Source: Lewinellaceae bacterium (lineage in GTDB: Bacteria > Bacteroidota > Bacteroidia > Chitinophagales > Saprospiraceae). Taken from it: a stretch of 64,000 nt of DNA. The DNA lies in assembly GCA_020636005.1 (NCBI GenBank), contig JACJYR010000001.1:382001-446000 (forward strand), read 5' to 3'. The notes beneath the pieces were generated by a model that was given only the letters and a program-made list of their open reading frames with translations, was not told the origin of the DNA and did not search any database. Of this stretch, positions 54,126 to 62,986 are shown one piece after another; the first letter of the stretch is position 1, and each line of letters opens with the position of its first letter. The position numbers and the translations under genes are program-made.

Positions 54126-55523
54126 CTAAACCTGTTTGAGCAGCCACTCCTTTTCACCAATTTTGGTTGCCGCTTCGATCTGTTGCTTGAGCACTGCCCG
54201 TTCCACCTTGTCGAAAGGGTTGGTTTCCAGTAATTTACGGGTAAAATGGATGGTGTTGAGGTAGTTTTCCCGGTGGTAGCCCAGTTCCTTCCGGCGGCGC
54301 AGAAAAGTTTTGAAGGCGGCGAGGTGTGCCTCCAGCAGGTCGTACTCGTCCAGTTCAAAATAGATTTTCAATTGCAGCGTCTTGGCGGCCAGGTTGAGCA
54401 ACAGGTCTTTATACTCGGCTTTTTGCAAAAGCAGCAGCCCGGTGCCGTAATCTTTCCTTTCGTACTCAAGCCGTGCCAGGTTGAAGCTGAAAACGCTTTC
54501 CCGGTAAGGTTCTGCCAGCTTTTCCCGGTAGCTGTGAATGAACTCTTCCACCCAGTCGAACTCCCGCATGACCAGGCCGCTGGTCACTGCGTTTTGATAG
54601 GTGTAGCGGGAAAGTTCGCCATCGGTAAGGAAGTAGCCTTTGTGCAGGCCTTCTCTGTAAAAGTCGAGCTGATCCTGCAGGTACTCCTGGCTGCCGGCAT
54701 TGTAGCGGCGGATGCAAAAATTAATGGCCAGGATGAACAGATCCCGGATTTCCCCGGCGGGAAAGAGCTTGCCGTGTTGAAGCAAAAGCGATTTGAAGTT
54801 TTGAAAAAAGGACGGTTCGTCGGGGTTGGTCAGCGCCCGGTAGCAGTGATAGAAAATGGCGACAACAGGAGTCCCCAATGCCCCGCTTCTTTCAGTAAAG
54901 GCGAGGGCCTCGTCGAGCAGGCCGAAGTCGTAGCTGATATTGGAGACGGCCTCGTGCGATAGCAGGAAGCAGGCCTGCCAAAGCTTTCGGGCGAGGTAGG
55001 CGGTGTCCAGTTCGTTGGAAAGTACCTGCAAATGCTGACTGTCCACCTCCCGTTGGTCGTAGGCCGTGCGGTATTTTTCCAGCGAGGCGAGGTATTGGTT
55101 TTGGTAATAATCAGGGTTGCGATAGGGCTGCCCTTCCAGTTTGGCGGACAGGTCCCGGTGGTTTTGGGTAAAATGGGCGGGCAATTTCCGGTTGCGGAAG
55201 GCCTGGCCCAGCCGCAGCCGCAGTTGCACATCGTCCTGCGTGAAATCCTGGACGGCCAAAAACTGGCAGGCCAACTGGTACAGCAGGCTCATCAACATCC
55301 GCAGCCGGTGGTCGTCGTAAGCGCAGCCGGGGAAAAGCGCTGGAAACACCGCCTCCTTGCCCGGCACTTCTTGCCCGTTCTTCAGGTATTTTGCCAACCA
55401 ATCGAAAAGCTGTACCACCTCTTCCCGGCGGTTGAAATAAGGCGATTCAAGAAAACGGCGCAAATCCTTCTGCTCCGGGCCGGAAAGGGTGCGGAGCAAC
55501 TGTACGAGGCGGGATTTTTCCAT
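54126..55523 (-). CDS. Alpha-helical hypothetical protein, paralogue 2
   Basis: A 465-aa cytoplasmic all-helical protein and paralogue of 36890-38299, with the same length, the same start (MEKSRLVQLLRTLSGPEQKD), SPYFNRREEVV near 28, REFDWVEEFIHSYREKL near 340, and the same C-terminal pattern (KEWLLKQV). The helices suggest TPR-like repeats, but no catalytic or DNA-binding motif was found. In both cases the gene is divergent from an envelope-related or signalling gene. The family appears lineage-specific; function unknown. Confidence 0.75.
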   Translation of the reverse strand: MEKSRLVQLLRTLSGPEQKDLRRFLESPYFNRREEVVQLFDWLAKYLKNGQEVPGKEAVFPALFPGCAYDDHRLRMLMSLLYQLACQFLAVQDFTQDDVQLRLRLGQAFRNRKLPAHFTQNHRDLSAKLEGQPYRNPDYYQNQYLASLEKYRTAYDQREVDSQHLQVLSNELDTAYLARKLWQACFLLSHEAVSNISYDFGLLDEALAFTERSGALGTPVVAIFYHCYRALTNPDEPSFFQNFKSLLLQHGKLFPAGEIRDLFILAINFCIRRYNAGSQEYLQDQLDFYREGLHKGYFLTDGELSRYTYQNAVTSGLVMREFDWVEEFIHSYREKLAEPYRESVFSFNLARLEYERKDYGTGLLLLQKAEYKDLLLNLAAKTLQLKIYFELDEYDLLEAHLAAFKTFLRRRKELGYHRENYLNTIHFTRKLLETNPFDKVERAVLKQQIEAATKIGEKEWLLKQV

Positions 55524-55754
55524 AAAGGGGGAAATATCTTTAGTGAAATGGGTTTTATGCCAGAAAAAAAGCTTAGTAGTAGTTTATTTTTTAAAGACAA
55601 ATACTTGTCGAAAAGTATTGTAAAATAAGGAAATTTTTTAAAAAAAATTTTTAAAAAAAATGACAAAACGGATTATTTGTCTTTGCCCATAGGCTGGTGT
55701 TCCCGCACTTTTGTATCGTCAAAAGAATTTTATCACACAAAAAAAAGAAATCCC

Positions 55755-58103
55755 ATGTTTCCGAACAATTTTACCCAATCCATGAAAAAGATTTTAACAG
55801 CCGTTTCATTGTCCTTGCTCTCGCTAAACCTGGCCTGGTCGCAGTACACCCTCTCAGGCACCATCACCACCGAACAGGGCCTGGGTGTACAGGGGGTGTA
55901 TGTATCTGCTGACCCATCCGGCACTATTGCGGCCCTCACCGATGCCGACGGTAATTACCAGCTACAGGTGCCAGCAGGCAGCAACGTTACGATTGCGCCT
56001 TTCAATAACATGGACCCCCTGAACGGCGTCTCGACCTATGACTACGTTTTGATCACAAGACACATAGATGGCATAGAACTGCTGAGTTCTCCTTATAAAA
56101 TCATCGCTGCCGACGTCAACAACTCCGGTGGCGTAGACATGGTGGACACGATGGATATCAGGAATCTGATCCTTTATTTTACGCCCACTTTTCCCAACAA
56201 TACCTCCTGGCGTTTTGTGGACAAAAGCTATGTATTTCCCAACCCCGCCAATCCCTTCGCAGAGGCCTGGCCGGAGGTCATCCAACTCAATAACGTGGGC
56301 AGCGACATGGCTGGGCTTGACTTTGTTGCCGTCAAGACAGGGGATGTGAATGGCTCTGCCTTTCCCGTGTTGACCCCCGATACTTCCTTTTTGTCCAAAA
56401 TAACCGGCCACGTTTTCTACGATGTAGATGAAAACTGCGCAGCAACGCCCGGTGAAACGCCCCTGCGCTACCGGAGTGTGAAGGCTGTTGGTGCTGGCAG
56501 TACGTTTTATGGCGTCACGCAAGCCAGCGGTTTTTATACCATCTACCTGCCGCAAGGCACTTACGACGTATCCATCGAGCAGCCCAACGGCCTTTGGCAC
56601 GCCTGCAACGGCACGGTGAACGGTGTTTCGGTGCCATACCAGGGATCTGCTACCGTTGATTTTGCGGAACAGGCCGTACAGAATTGCCCGCTGATGTCGG
56701 TGGACTTGTCCACCTGGGGCATCCGGCGTTGTTTTACCAGTCCCTATGTCGTTGAATATTGCAATGAAGGCACGGAGACAGCCGAAAATGCTTACGTGGA
56801 AATAACCCTCGACTCCTTTTTTGAAAATGTCAACAGTTCCATCCCCTGGTCATCGGTGGACGGCCATACTTATACATTTGAATTGGGCGATGTAGCCGTC
56901 GGCGAGTGCGGCAGCTTCCAATTGCATTTCCTGGTCAGTTGCGATGCGGTTTTGGGGCAAACCCATTGCAGCTATGCCCATATCTACCCGGATGACCCCT
57001 GCCTGCAACCTAGTGCTTTATGGAGCGGCGCCGACCTGCTGGTAACGGGCGAGTGTGCCGGTGATAACGTGATTTTCACCATCACCAACCAGGGCGAAGA
57101 TATGACCGAACCGGTCCCTTATGTGGTTATCGAAGATATTATGATACAAATGACCGGGAATGATTTGCAACTGGAAAACGGCCAATCCACTACCATCACA
57201 GCGCCCGCCAACGGCTCGACCTGGAGGCTGCAATCCGCCGAAGCCGGGCACCACCCTTACGAGACTTTTGCAAGCGCCAGTGTGGAGGGCTGTGGTACCA
57301 ATGGCAGCGGCACATTCAGCCTTGGCTTCGTGAACCAATTTCCCCTGCCGGACGAGGCGCTTTTCGACGACATTGATTGCCAGGAGAATACCGGTGCATT
57401 TGACCCCAACGACAAAACGGGCTATCCCAACGGCTATACGGCCAGCCATTTCATTGAGCAGGGGCAGGCCATCACATACCGCCTCCGTTTTCAAAATACG
57501 GGCACCGATACGGCCTTCAATGTGCTTGTGGTGGATACCTTGCCGGAGTACCTCGACCCGGCTACCCTGCGCCTGAACGGCAGCAGCCATCCCTTGGAAT
57601 ACGATCTGGATGGCCACGGGGTCGCCAAGTTCCGCTTCCCCAATATCATGCTGCCCGACAGCAACGTGAACGAGGCGGCTTCCCACGGGTTCGTGAAGTT
57701 TACCATTTCCCAAAAACCGGATTTGGCCCTCGGTACCGTCATCGAAAATGAAGCAGGCATCTACTTCGACTTCAACGACCCGGTGATCACCAACCGAACC
57801 TGGCATACCATCGGCGAGGATATGGTGCTGGAGGTGACCGACCAGTGGGTTTTCCGCCCTGGCGTGGAGGTACAGGTTTTTCCCAACCCCTTTGAAACGA
57901 CGGCCACCTTCCGCCTGAAAGGCCTGGAAACCAATGCAGGAACTTTGAGCCTGTACGACCGGATCGGCAGGCGGGTCAAGAGCGTCCCGTTCATAGGAAA
58001 TGAAATAACCTTCAATGGCTCAGGCCTGGCTAAAGGGATGTATTTTTATAAAATCGAAGCGCAGGGCGCCCAGGTGGCCACTGGCAAAATCATGGTGAAA
58101 TAG
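55755..58103 (+). CDS. Dockerin-like/DUF7619-type surface protein with T9SS type A domain
   Basis: A 782-aa secreted protein with a signal peptide after the start at 55755 (a second ATG at 55782 opens MKKILTAVSLSLLSLNLAWS). Segments: a carboxypeptidase-regulatory-like sandwich (about 35-85), a dockerin-like Ca-binding helix pair (AADVNNSGGVDMVDTMDIRN), an SdrD-B/prealbumin-like module (ITGHVFYDVDENCAATPGET), Ig-like modules, a conserved repeat domain (DPNDKTGYPNGYTASHFIEQ ... TYRLRFQNTGTDTAFNVLVV), and the type A T9SS tail (VQVFPNPFETTATFRL ... LAKGMYFYKI). Likely a surface structural or adhesive protein. Confidence 0.85.
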   Translation: MFPNNFTQSMKKILTAVSLSLLSLNLAWSQYTLSGTITTEQGLGVQGVYVSADPSGTIAALTDADGNYQLQVPAGSNVTIAPFNNMDPLNGVSTYDYVLITRHIDGIELLSSPYKIIAADVNNSGGVDMVDTMDIRNLILYFTPTFPNNTSWRFVDKSYVFPNPANPFAEAWPEVIQLNNVGSDMAGLDFVAVKTGDVNGSAFPVLTPDTSFLSKITGHVFYDVDENCAATPGETPLRYRSVKAVGAGSTFYGVTQASGFYTIYLPQGTYDVSIEQPNGLWHACNGTVNGVSVPYQGSATVDFAEQAVQNCPLMSVDLSTWGIRRCFTSPYVVEYCNEGTETAENAYVEITLDSFFENVNSSIPWSSVDGHTYTFELGDVAVGECGSFQLHFLVSCDAVLGQTHCSYAHIYPDDPCLQPSALWSGADLLVTGECAGDNVIFTITNQGEDMTEPVPYVVIEDIMIQMTGNDLQLENGQSTTITAPANGSTWRLQSAEAGHHPYETFASASVEGCGTNGSGTFSLGFVNQFPLPDEALFDDIDCQENTGAFDPNDKTGYPNGYTASHFIEQGQAITYRLRFQNTGTDTAFNVLVVDTLPEYLDPATLRLNGSSHPLEYDLDGHGVAKFRFPNIMLPDSNVNEAASHGFVKFTISQKPDLALGTVIENEAGIYFDFNDPVITNRTWHTIGEDMVLEVTDQWVFRPGVEVQVFPNPFETTATFRLKGLETNAGTLSLYDRIGRRVKSVPFIGNEITFNGSGLAKGMYFYKIEAQGAQVATGKIMVK

Positions 58104-58186
58104 CGGTGTTTGTGTGCTTTTGTTTTACGTGTTTTCAGGATGCTGCCTTCATCACTTTATGGAGCTTTCAGCAGGAAGATTTGAAA

Positions 58187-58284
58187 ACATGAGTCATCCC
58201 GAATTTTTAACCCAGGATTTTAATCGTGGATTAAACAGGCCTTTGCCGGTAATTCGATCCTGAGAATTCGGGATGACTCATGTT
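58187..58284. terminator. Long-armed inverted repeat between convergent genes
   Basis: AACATGAGTCATCCCGAATT (58187-58206) is exactly complementary to 58265-58284; the 58-base loop holds further pairing. TTTTTTTC follows on the plus strand. It could terminate the plus-strand gene ending at 58103 or be a small palindromic element. Confidence 0.6.
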
Positions 58285-58330
58285 TTTTTCTCCCAAAGCT
58301 GTTTTGAAAAGAGGGCCGATTAAGTGCCTT

Positions 58331-61300
58331 TCACCCCTGCTTCCCAAAAAATACCCAGTCCAGCCAACCGATTTCTTTTCCTTTTTCCTGGTTGTTTTTG
58401 AAAACCAAATAAACATCGTGCCTGCCCTTTGCGCTTTTCAGCGGAATCGCATATTCCCCCTTTGGTGCTGACCAGGAAAGTTCCCCTGCCAGGATGCCGT
58501 CCGGTTTGTCCAAATGCACCTCCACGGTGCTGCCCGGAAGCACATTTCCCGCTTCGAAAAAACCCAATGCGATGTTGCCCACGCCGGTTAAATCCAAGTT
58601 TTCAAACGCTATAAAACGACCGTCCATCAGGTCGGTGACCAGCAGCGTGTCCGAACTGGAATAGTGCCTGATGCGCACTCCTCTGCTGGCCTTAGTATAT
58701 TCTTCAGCTTCTATTTTGGGATGGCGCAGTACGGTTGTTGCCTTGGCAGCAAGCGAGGGTGCGCCCCGGCTGCCCAAATCCCGGTAGCTGGCCTGGAAAA
58801 TATATGCCCCTTTTTCTTTTTTGCCCAAATGGGCTTTGGCGGTGTAAGTGCCTGAGAATGGGAGGCTCGCCGAACCCTGCACTTCCCCGGCCAGCGAAAG
58901 GATGTATTTTACAATGGTTTCTGCCTCTTTGGGGCTGATGTTTGGGTGGGCTGACATGGCCGTCTGCCCCCAGTTGCCTGCGCCGCCGTTGATGACCTTC
59001 TGGCTGAGGTTCTTTACGGCGAATTCGTTGCCGTAATACCGGTTGGCAATGTCCACGAAACTGGGGCCGTTGATTTTGTGGTCAACGGCATGGCAGGTGC
59101 CGCAGTCACTTTTTTCTATCAAAATAGCCCCGCCGGCAAATTGAAGGCTGCCAGTTGCCAACGCTGCCGTTTGGTGGCCCATCACGATGGCCGCTACATC
59201 TTTGCCTTCTGCCAGGTAGTCAATGGAAACCTTTAACCGACGGGGGTCGAGCGTGCCGGCGGCGAGGCTGCCGTCCTCGGGGTCGCTCACTTCCAGGGAA
59301 TAGGGTATTTCGGTTTTGTCCCAATAGAAAGTCTGGTTGCCGCCCAGGTGCCAGGCAATGGCCGGCCCGGCATTGCCCACCACGATTTCGGTCTTTGCAC
59401 GGGATTTGGCACCAGCAGGGTCGGTCACAAAAAGCGTGACCGGATAGGTGCCGGGCAAGGTAAAAGTATAATCAAAAACAGGCGCTGCCGAGCGCACGTC
59501 CCCGTTTTTCAACACCCATTCGTATTGCAAGGCATCGCCATCGTAGTCAACCGATGCGGCGGCGGAAAAGCGCACCGTCAAAGGGTCGGCACCGGCCAAT
59601 GGCGTGGCCAGGATGGCTGCGACCGGCTTCCGGTTGCCCGGCGCATATTCTATTTTGTTCAACCGGGCATCGGGATTTTGGGCAAACCACTGCTGGCCGT
59701 ATTCCAGGAGGTAAAGTGCTCCGTTGGGCCCGAAGGCCATGTCCATGGGGCGGGAGAATTTTTCGGAAGGTAAAAAAGGGTCGGCTTGCAAGAACTTCCC
59801 GTCCTCGTCCAGCGTCACCACAAAAATCCAGTTGCGCATCCATTCATAGATGAAAAATTTACCCTCGAAATAGGTGGGGAATACGGTTGACGATGGACGG
59901 CTGGCGGCTGGCGGGGGAAAATCGGCCGCATGGAAAACAGGGCCGGCCATAGGGTTTTTCCCTCCCGTGCCCAGCCAGGGGAATTCGAGGCTTTCATCAT
60001 AGCTGTACCAGATGAGGGGCGCTGCGACGGGCGGCAGTTCCCGTTTGCCGGTGTTGTTGGGGGAGTTGTTCACGGGGTGGTCGGGGTCGAAGAGACCATT
60101 GTTGGTTTTTGTAGAAAAATTGTAGTCGAAATAGATGTGGTTGCCCCGGAAGAGCGGCCAGCCGTAGTTGCCGGGCCCGCAGGCGCGGTTGAAGGAGTCG
60201 TAGCCTTTTGGCCCCTGGATTTTGCTGTCCTTGCCGGCGTCCGGGCCTACATCGCCCCAAAACAGGCAATTGGTCTTTTTGTCAATGCTGATGCGGAAGG
60301 GATTGCGGCAGCCCATCACAAAAATTTCGGGCCGTGTGCCGGGGGTGCCGGGCGGGAAAAGGTTTCCTTCCGGGATGGTGTAGGTGCCGTCCGGCTGCGG
60401 GCTGATCCGGAGGATTTTGCCGCGCAGGTCGTTGGGATTGGCCGCCGACTTTTGGGCGTCCCACAGCGCCCGGCCCGGCCGTTCGTCAATCGGCGCAAAC
60501 CCCTCCGACTCGAAGGGGTTGGAATTGTCGCCCGTGGAGAGGAAAAGGTGGCCTTCGGAGTCGAACTCAATAGAGCCGCCCGTGTGGCAGCAGCCGATCA
60601 TTTCCGGCACTTCCAGCAGTATTTTCTCGGAACTGAGCTGCAGCATGTTGTGGTCAAAAACAAATCGGGACAGCCGGTTGCGGCGCGTCCGGTGATAGCT
60701 GCCCGCCTGCACGTATTGCGGACTTGGCAGGTCGTCGTACAGGGAGTAGTAGATGTAGAGCCATTTGTTTTCCGCCCAGTGCGGGTCGAGGCCCACACCC
60801 ATGATGCCCTCCTCCTCTTCGTGGTACACCGGCAGGATGCAGACCGTTTCGATGGTGTCCTTTTCCGGATCATAGATTTTGATAGCCCCTTTCCGCTCAA
60901 CGACCATCACTTTTCCATCCGGGAAAATTTCCAGTTCCATCGGCTCGTCGAGGTTGCTGGCCAGCACAGTTCGGACAAAGCGATCCTGTGGCGGGATGCG
61001 CTGCGTAGTGGCTTTGGTGAAATCAAGCATCCCTTCCCCGATGGCATACTGGATACCGCCCAGGAGGTGTTTCAAAAAAAGCGAATCCGAATAACAGGCC
61101 GCATCATGCCCGAGGGCCGTATAAAATGAGCGGCCGCCCTCGAATTCATGGCTCCAACTGATGGGATGCAAGGTGCCATGTGTGCCGCCTTTGTAAGTCG
61201 CTTCGTCCACAGCCAGCAGGACTTTGGCATCTTTTGGTAAAAATGGTTCCCGGCTGTTGTAATTCCAGGCCACCTGCGCCGGCACGTTGCGGTTGCGCCA

Positions 61301-61897
61301 ATTGGAAGTGTCCCTTGGGCCAACGGTACCGCCTGCCAGGGCCGGGGGGATATTCACCAGCACTTTGTTGGCGGGCAGGCCAGGGCGGAAATTGTACCAT
61401 TCGTCGGAATGTTTCCAAGTAATCGGCAGGCCCGCCGTGGCGGGATGGTTTTGTTCCAACACTTTGAGCGTGGCCTCCTGTATGTTCGGATGGTCATTAA
61501 AAACGGCTCCGACCAGGTTTCCATACCACTTCCAGTCGTACTCCGTGCCGGCTGCGCCATGGATGCCCACAAAGCCGCCGCCCGCTTCGATAAAGCGCTG
61601 AAAGTCTGCCTGCTGCCAGTTATCCAGCACATCGCCGGAGGTATTGAGGAACACGACGGCGGCGTAATTTCTTAGCCTTTCTTCGGTGAAATAGGTACTG
61701 TCTTCGGTGGCCTCCACCTGGAATCCGTTTGCAGCGCCCAACTGTCGGATGGCGGCAATGCCGGCTTCGATGGAAGCGTGGCGGTAGGCATTGGTTTTTG
61801 AAAAAACAAGGAGGTGCGGTTTGGTTTTTTCCTCCTTTGCGCAGGAAAAAAAGAAGAGGAGGGAGGCCATTAGTACAGTGAAACGGGAATAGGGCAT
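58331..61897 (-). CDS. ThuA / PQQ-type sugar dehydrogenase / PKD / cytochrome c / CBM fusion lipoprotein
   Basis: A 1188-aa multidomain lipoprotein; the start at 61897 gives MPYSRFTVLMASLLFFFSC. Domains in order: ThuA-like (about 25-245: LLVFSKTNAYRHASIEAGIA, GGGFVGIHGAAGTEYDW), a glucose/sorbosone dehydrogenase propeller (about 285-690: LEIFPDGKVMVVERKGAIKI, RDCR-like turns, GYDSFNRACGPGNYGWPLFR), a PKD module (about 715-800), and cytochrome c with the CGTCH haem motif near residue 930 (ILIEKSDCGTCHAVDHKING). A carbohydrate-binding beta-sandwich makes up the last 150 residues. It should be periplasmic or surface-bound and pass electrons from an oxidised sugar to the haem. Confidence 0.88.
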   Translation of the reverse strand: MPYSRFTVLMASLLFFFSCAKEEKTKPHLLVFSKTNAYRHASIEAGIAAIRQLGAANGFQVEATEDSTYFTEERLRNYAAVVFLNTSGDVLDNWQQADFQRFIEAGGGFVGIHGAAGTEYDWKWYGNLVGAVFNDHPNIQEATLKVLEQNHPATAGLPITWKHSDEWYNFRPGLPANKVLVNIPPALAGGTVGPRDTSNWRNRNVPAQVAWNYNSREPFLPKDAKVLLAVDEATYKGGTHGTLHPISWSHEFEGGRSFYTALGHDAACYSDSLFLKHLLGGIQYAIGEGMLDFTKATTQRIPPQDRFVRTVLASNLDEPMELEIFPDGKVMVVERKGAIKIYDPEKDTIETVCILPVYHEEEEGIMGVGLDPHWAENKWLYIYYSLYDDLPSPQYVQAGSYHRTRRNRLSRFVFDHNMLQLSSEKILLEVPEMIGCCHTGGSIEFDSEGHLFLSTGDNSNPFESEGFAPIDERPGRALWDAQKSAANPNDLRGKILRISPQPDGTYTIPEGNLFPPGTPGTRPEIFVMGCRNPFRISIDKKTNCLFWGDVGPDAGKDSKIQGPKGYDSFNRACGPGNYGWPLFRGNHIYFDYNFSTKTNNGLFDPDHPVNNSPNNTGKRELPPVAAPLIWYSYDESLEFPWLGTGGKNPMAGPVFHAADFPPPAASRPSSTVFPTYFEGKFFIYEWMRNWIFVVTLDEDGKFLQADPFLPSEKFSRPMDMAFGPNGALYLLEYGQQWFAQNPDARLNKIEYAPGNRKPVAAILATPLAGADPLTVRFSAAASVDYDGDALQYEWVLKNGDVRSAAPVFDYTFTLPGTYPVTLFVTDPAGAKSRAKTEIVVGNAGPAIAWHLGGNQTFYWDKTEIPYSLEVSDPEDGSLAAGTLDPRRLKVSIDYLAEGKDVAAIVMGHQTAALATGSLQFAGGAILIEKSDCGTCHAVDHKINGPSFVDIANRYYGNEFAVKNLSQKVINGGAGNWGQTAMSAHPNISPKEAETIVKYILSLAGEVQGSASLPFSGTYTAKAHLGKKEKGAYIFQASYRDLGSRGAPSLAAKATTVLRHPKIEAEEYTKASRGVRIRHYSSSDTLLVTDLMDGRFIAFENLDLTGVGNIALGFFEAGNVLPGSTVEVHLDKPDGILAGELSWSAPKGEYAIPLKSAKGRHDVYLVFKNNQEKGKEIGWLDWVFFGKQG

Positions 61898-61962
61898 ATT
61901 GCTCAGGTTAGCTTGGCAGCAAGGATAGGGCTTTTCTGTTTTCTGAAAAGAAAATGATGGGC

Positions 61963-62721
61963 TCAAATTTTTTCCAAATACTTTCCATCCAGCCATCCCC
62001 GCTCCCCGTTCGGCAATTTCACTTGCCACCAGCCCCCCAGGAAATCGAGGAGTTGCACTTTCGTTCCTTCATAGAGGGTGAGCAATTCGGAGCCGTCCTT
62101 GTCGGGTGCGCTGCGCAACGGGGCGGCGTCTTTCAGCAGGATGGCCTGGCGGGTGTTTTGCTCGTACATGCTGCTGCTGAGCGCCAGTGAATAAGGGAGG
62201 AGGCTGAGCAACAGGCAGGCAGTACCTGCCAGGAAACCGGTTTTTTTCTGTTTCCTGGATTTGCCCATCAACCAGACGGCGAGTGCACCAAAGCCCAGCC
62301 ACCAAAATGCCAGCGCCACGATTCCCCAGTAGCTGGAAGAAATCGTGTTCCTGAGCTTCTTCCACGCTGCTGTCAGAAAAAACTCGGGCAGGGGTTCCAG
62401 TTCCCCCTTCACCTGGGCCTTTGCGATGGCCAGGTTGGCTTTGGTGTCGGCATCGTTCGGGGCCAGCACCAGCGCCCGCTCGTAGTGCAGGATGGCCTTT
62501 CCCAGCGAATCCTGTTTATAATAAGTGTTGCCGAGGTTGTACTGGAGCTCCGGCGAATTGAAGCCTTCGGCCAGCACTTGCTGGTACAATTGGGCAGCGT
62601 TGGCAAAGTCGTTTTTCTGATAGGCATTGTTTGCTTGCTGGAAGCGATCGTCGGCCACGTTGGCCAGCAGGCAGGTGGAAGAACAGAGCAATAGACAACC
62701 TAAGGTGATCAGCTTTTTCAT
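61963..62721 (-). CDS. BatE-like TPR protein with SH3 domain
   Basis: A 252-aa membrane protein with signal peptide (MKKLITLGCLLLCSSTCLLA) and TPR repeats (about 25-110: FQQANNAYQKNDFANAAQLY, PELQYNLGNTYYKQDSLGKA). Two membrane segments follow (about 135-160, 170-190), then a C-terminal SH3b-type domain (DAAPLRSAPDKDGSELLTLY, GGWWQVKLPNGERGWLDGKY). This is the BatE architecture of the Bacteroides aerotolerance group. batABCD are not visible in the window. It reads toward the fusion gene, with 65 bp between, so the two may be co-transcribed. Confidence 0.8.
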   Translation of the reverse strand: MKKLITLGCLLLCSSTCLLANVADDRFQQANNAYQKNDFANAAQLYQQVLAEGFNSPELQYNLGNTYYKQDSLGKAILHYERALVLAPNDADTKANLAIAKAQVKGELEPLPEFFLTAAWKKLRNTISSSYWGIVALAFWWLGFGALAVWLMGKSRKQKKTGFLAGTACLLLSLLPYSLALSSSMYEQNTRQAILLKDAAPLRSAPDKDGSELLTLYEGTKVQLLDFLGGWWQVKLPNGERGWLDGKYLEKI

Positions 62722-62848
62722 CGCGCAAAAAGAATTTTGGCAAAATTAGGAAAGTGAGATGGTTTGTGGTTTATTATAGAAGGTTTACAGCAATCCGCTT
62801 GTGGGCTACTTTTGGCAAAAAATCAGGCCGTCCCAATTTTCTTACTTT

Positions 62849-62960
62849 GGTAACGATGAAAATATAACTTCACCATTTTGATTTTGAAAACCCCAGCAAC
62901 GGAGGGGTTTTTAAAAATAATCCCGATTTCACATCGGGATTATTTTTCCTTCGATCCTTA
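62849..62960 (-). repeat. Family A palindromic repeat, complete
   Basis: Best-preserved copy: GGTAACGATGAAAATATAAC at the left, second hairpin AAAACCCC...GGGGTTTT, first hairpin AATAATCCCGAT...ATCGGGATTATT (12-bp perfect arms, loop TTCAC), and the end CCTTCGATCC. It ends 27 bp before the tocopherol-cyclase-like start. Confidence 0.88.
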
Positions 62961-62986
62961 ACGTTTTTACTTATTTCTTTCAAAAA

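Noticed and set aside
59930..61129. 399-codon plus-strand ORF
   Set aside because: Antisense shadow of the ThuA/dehydrogenase fusion.
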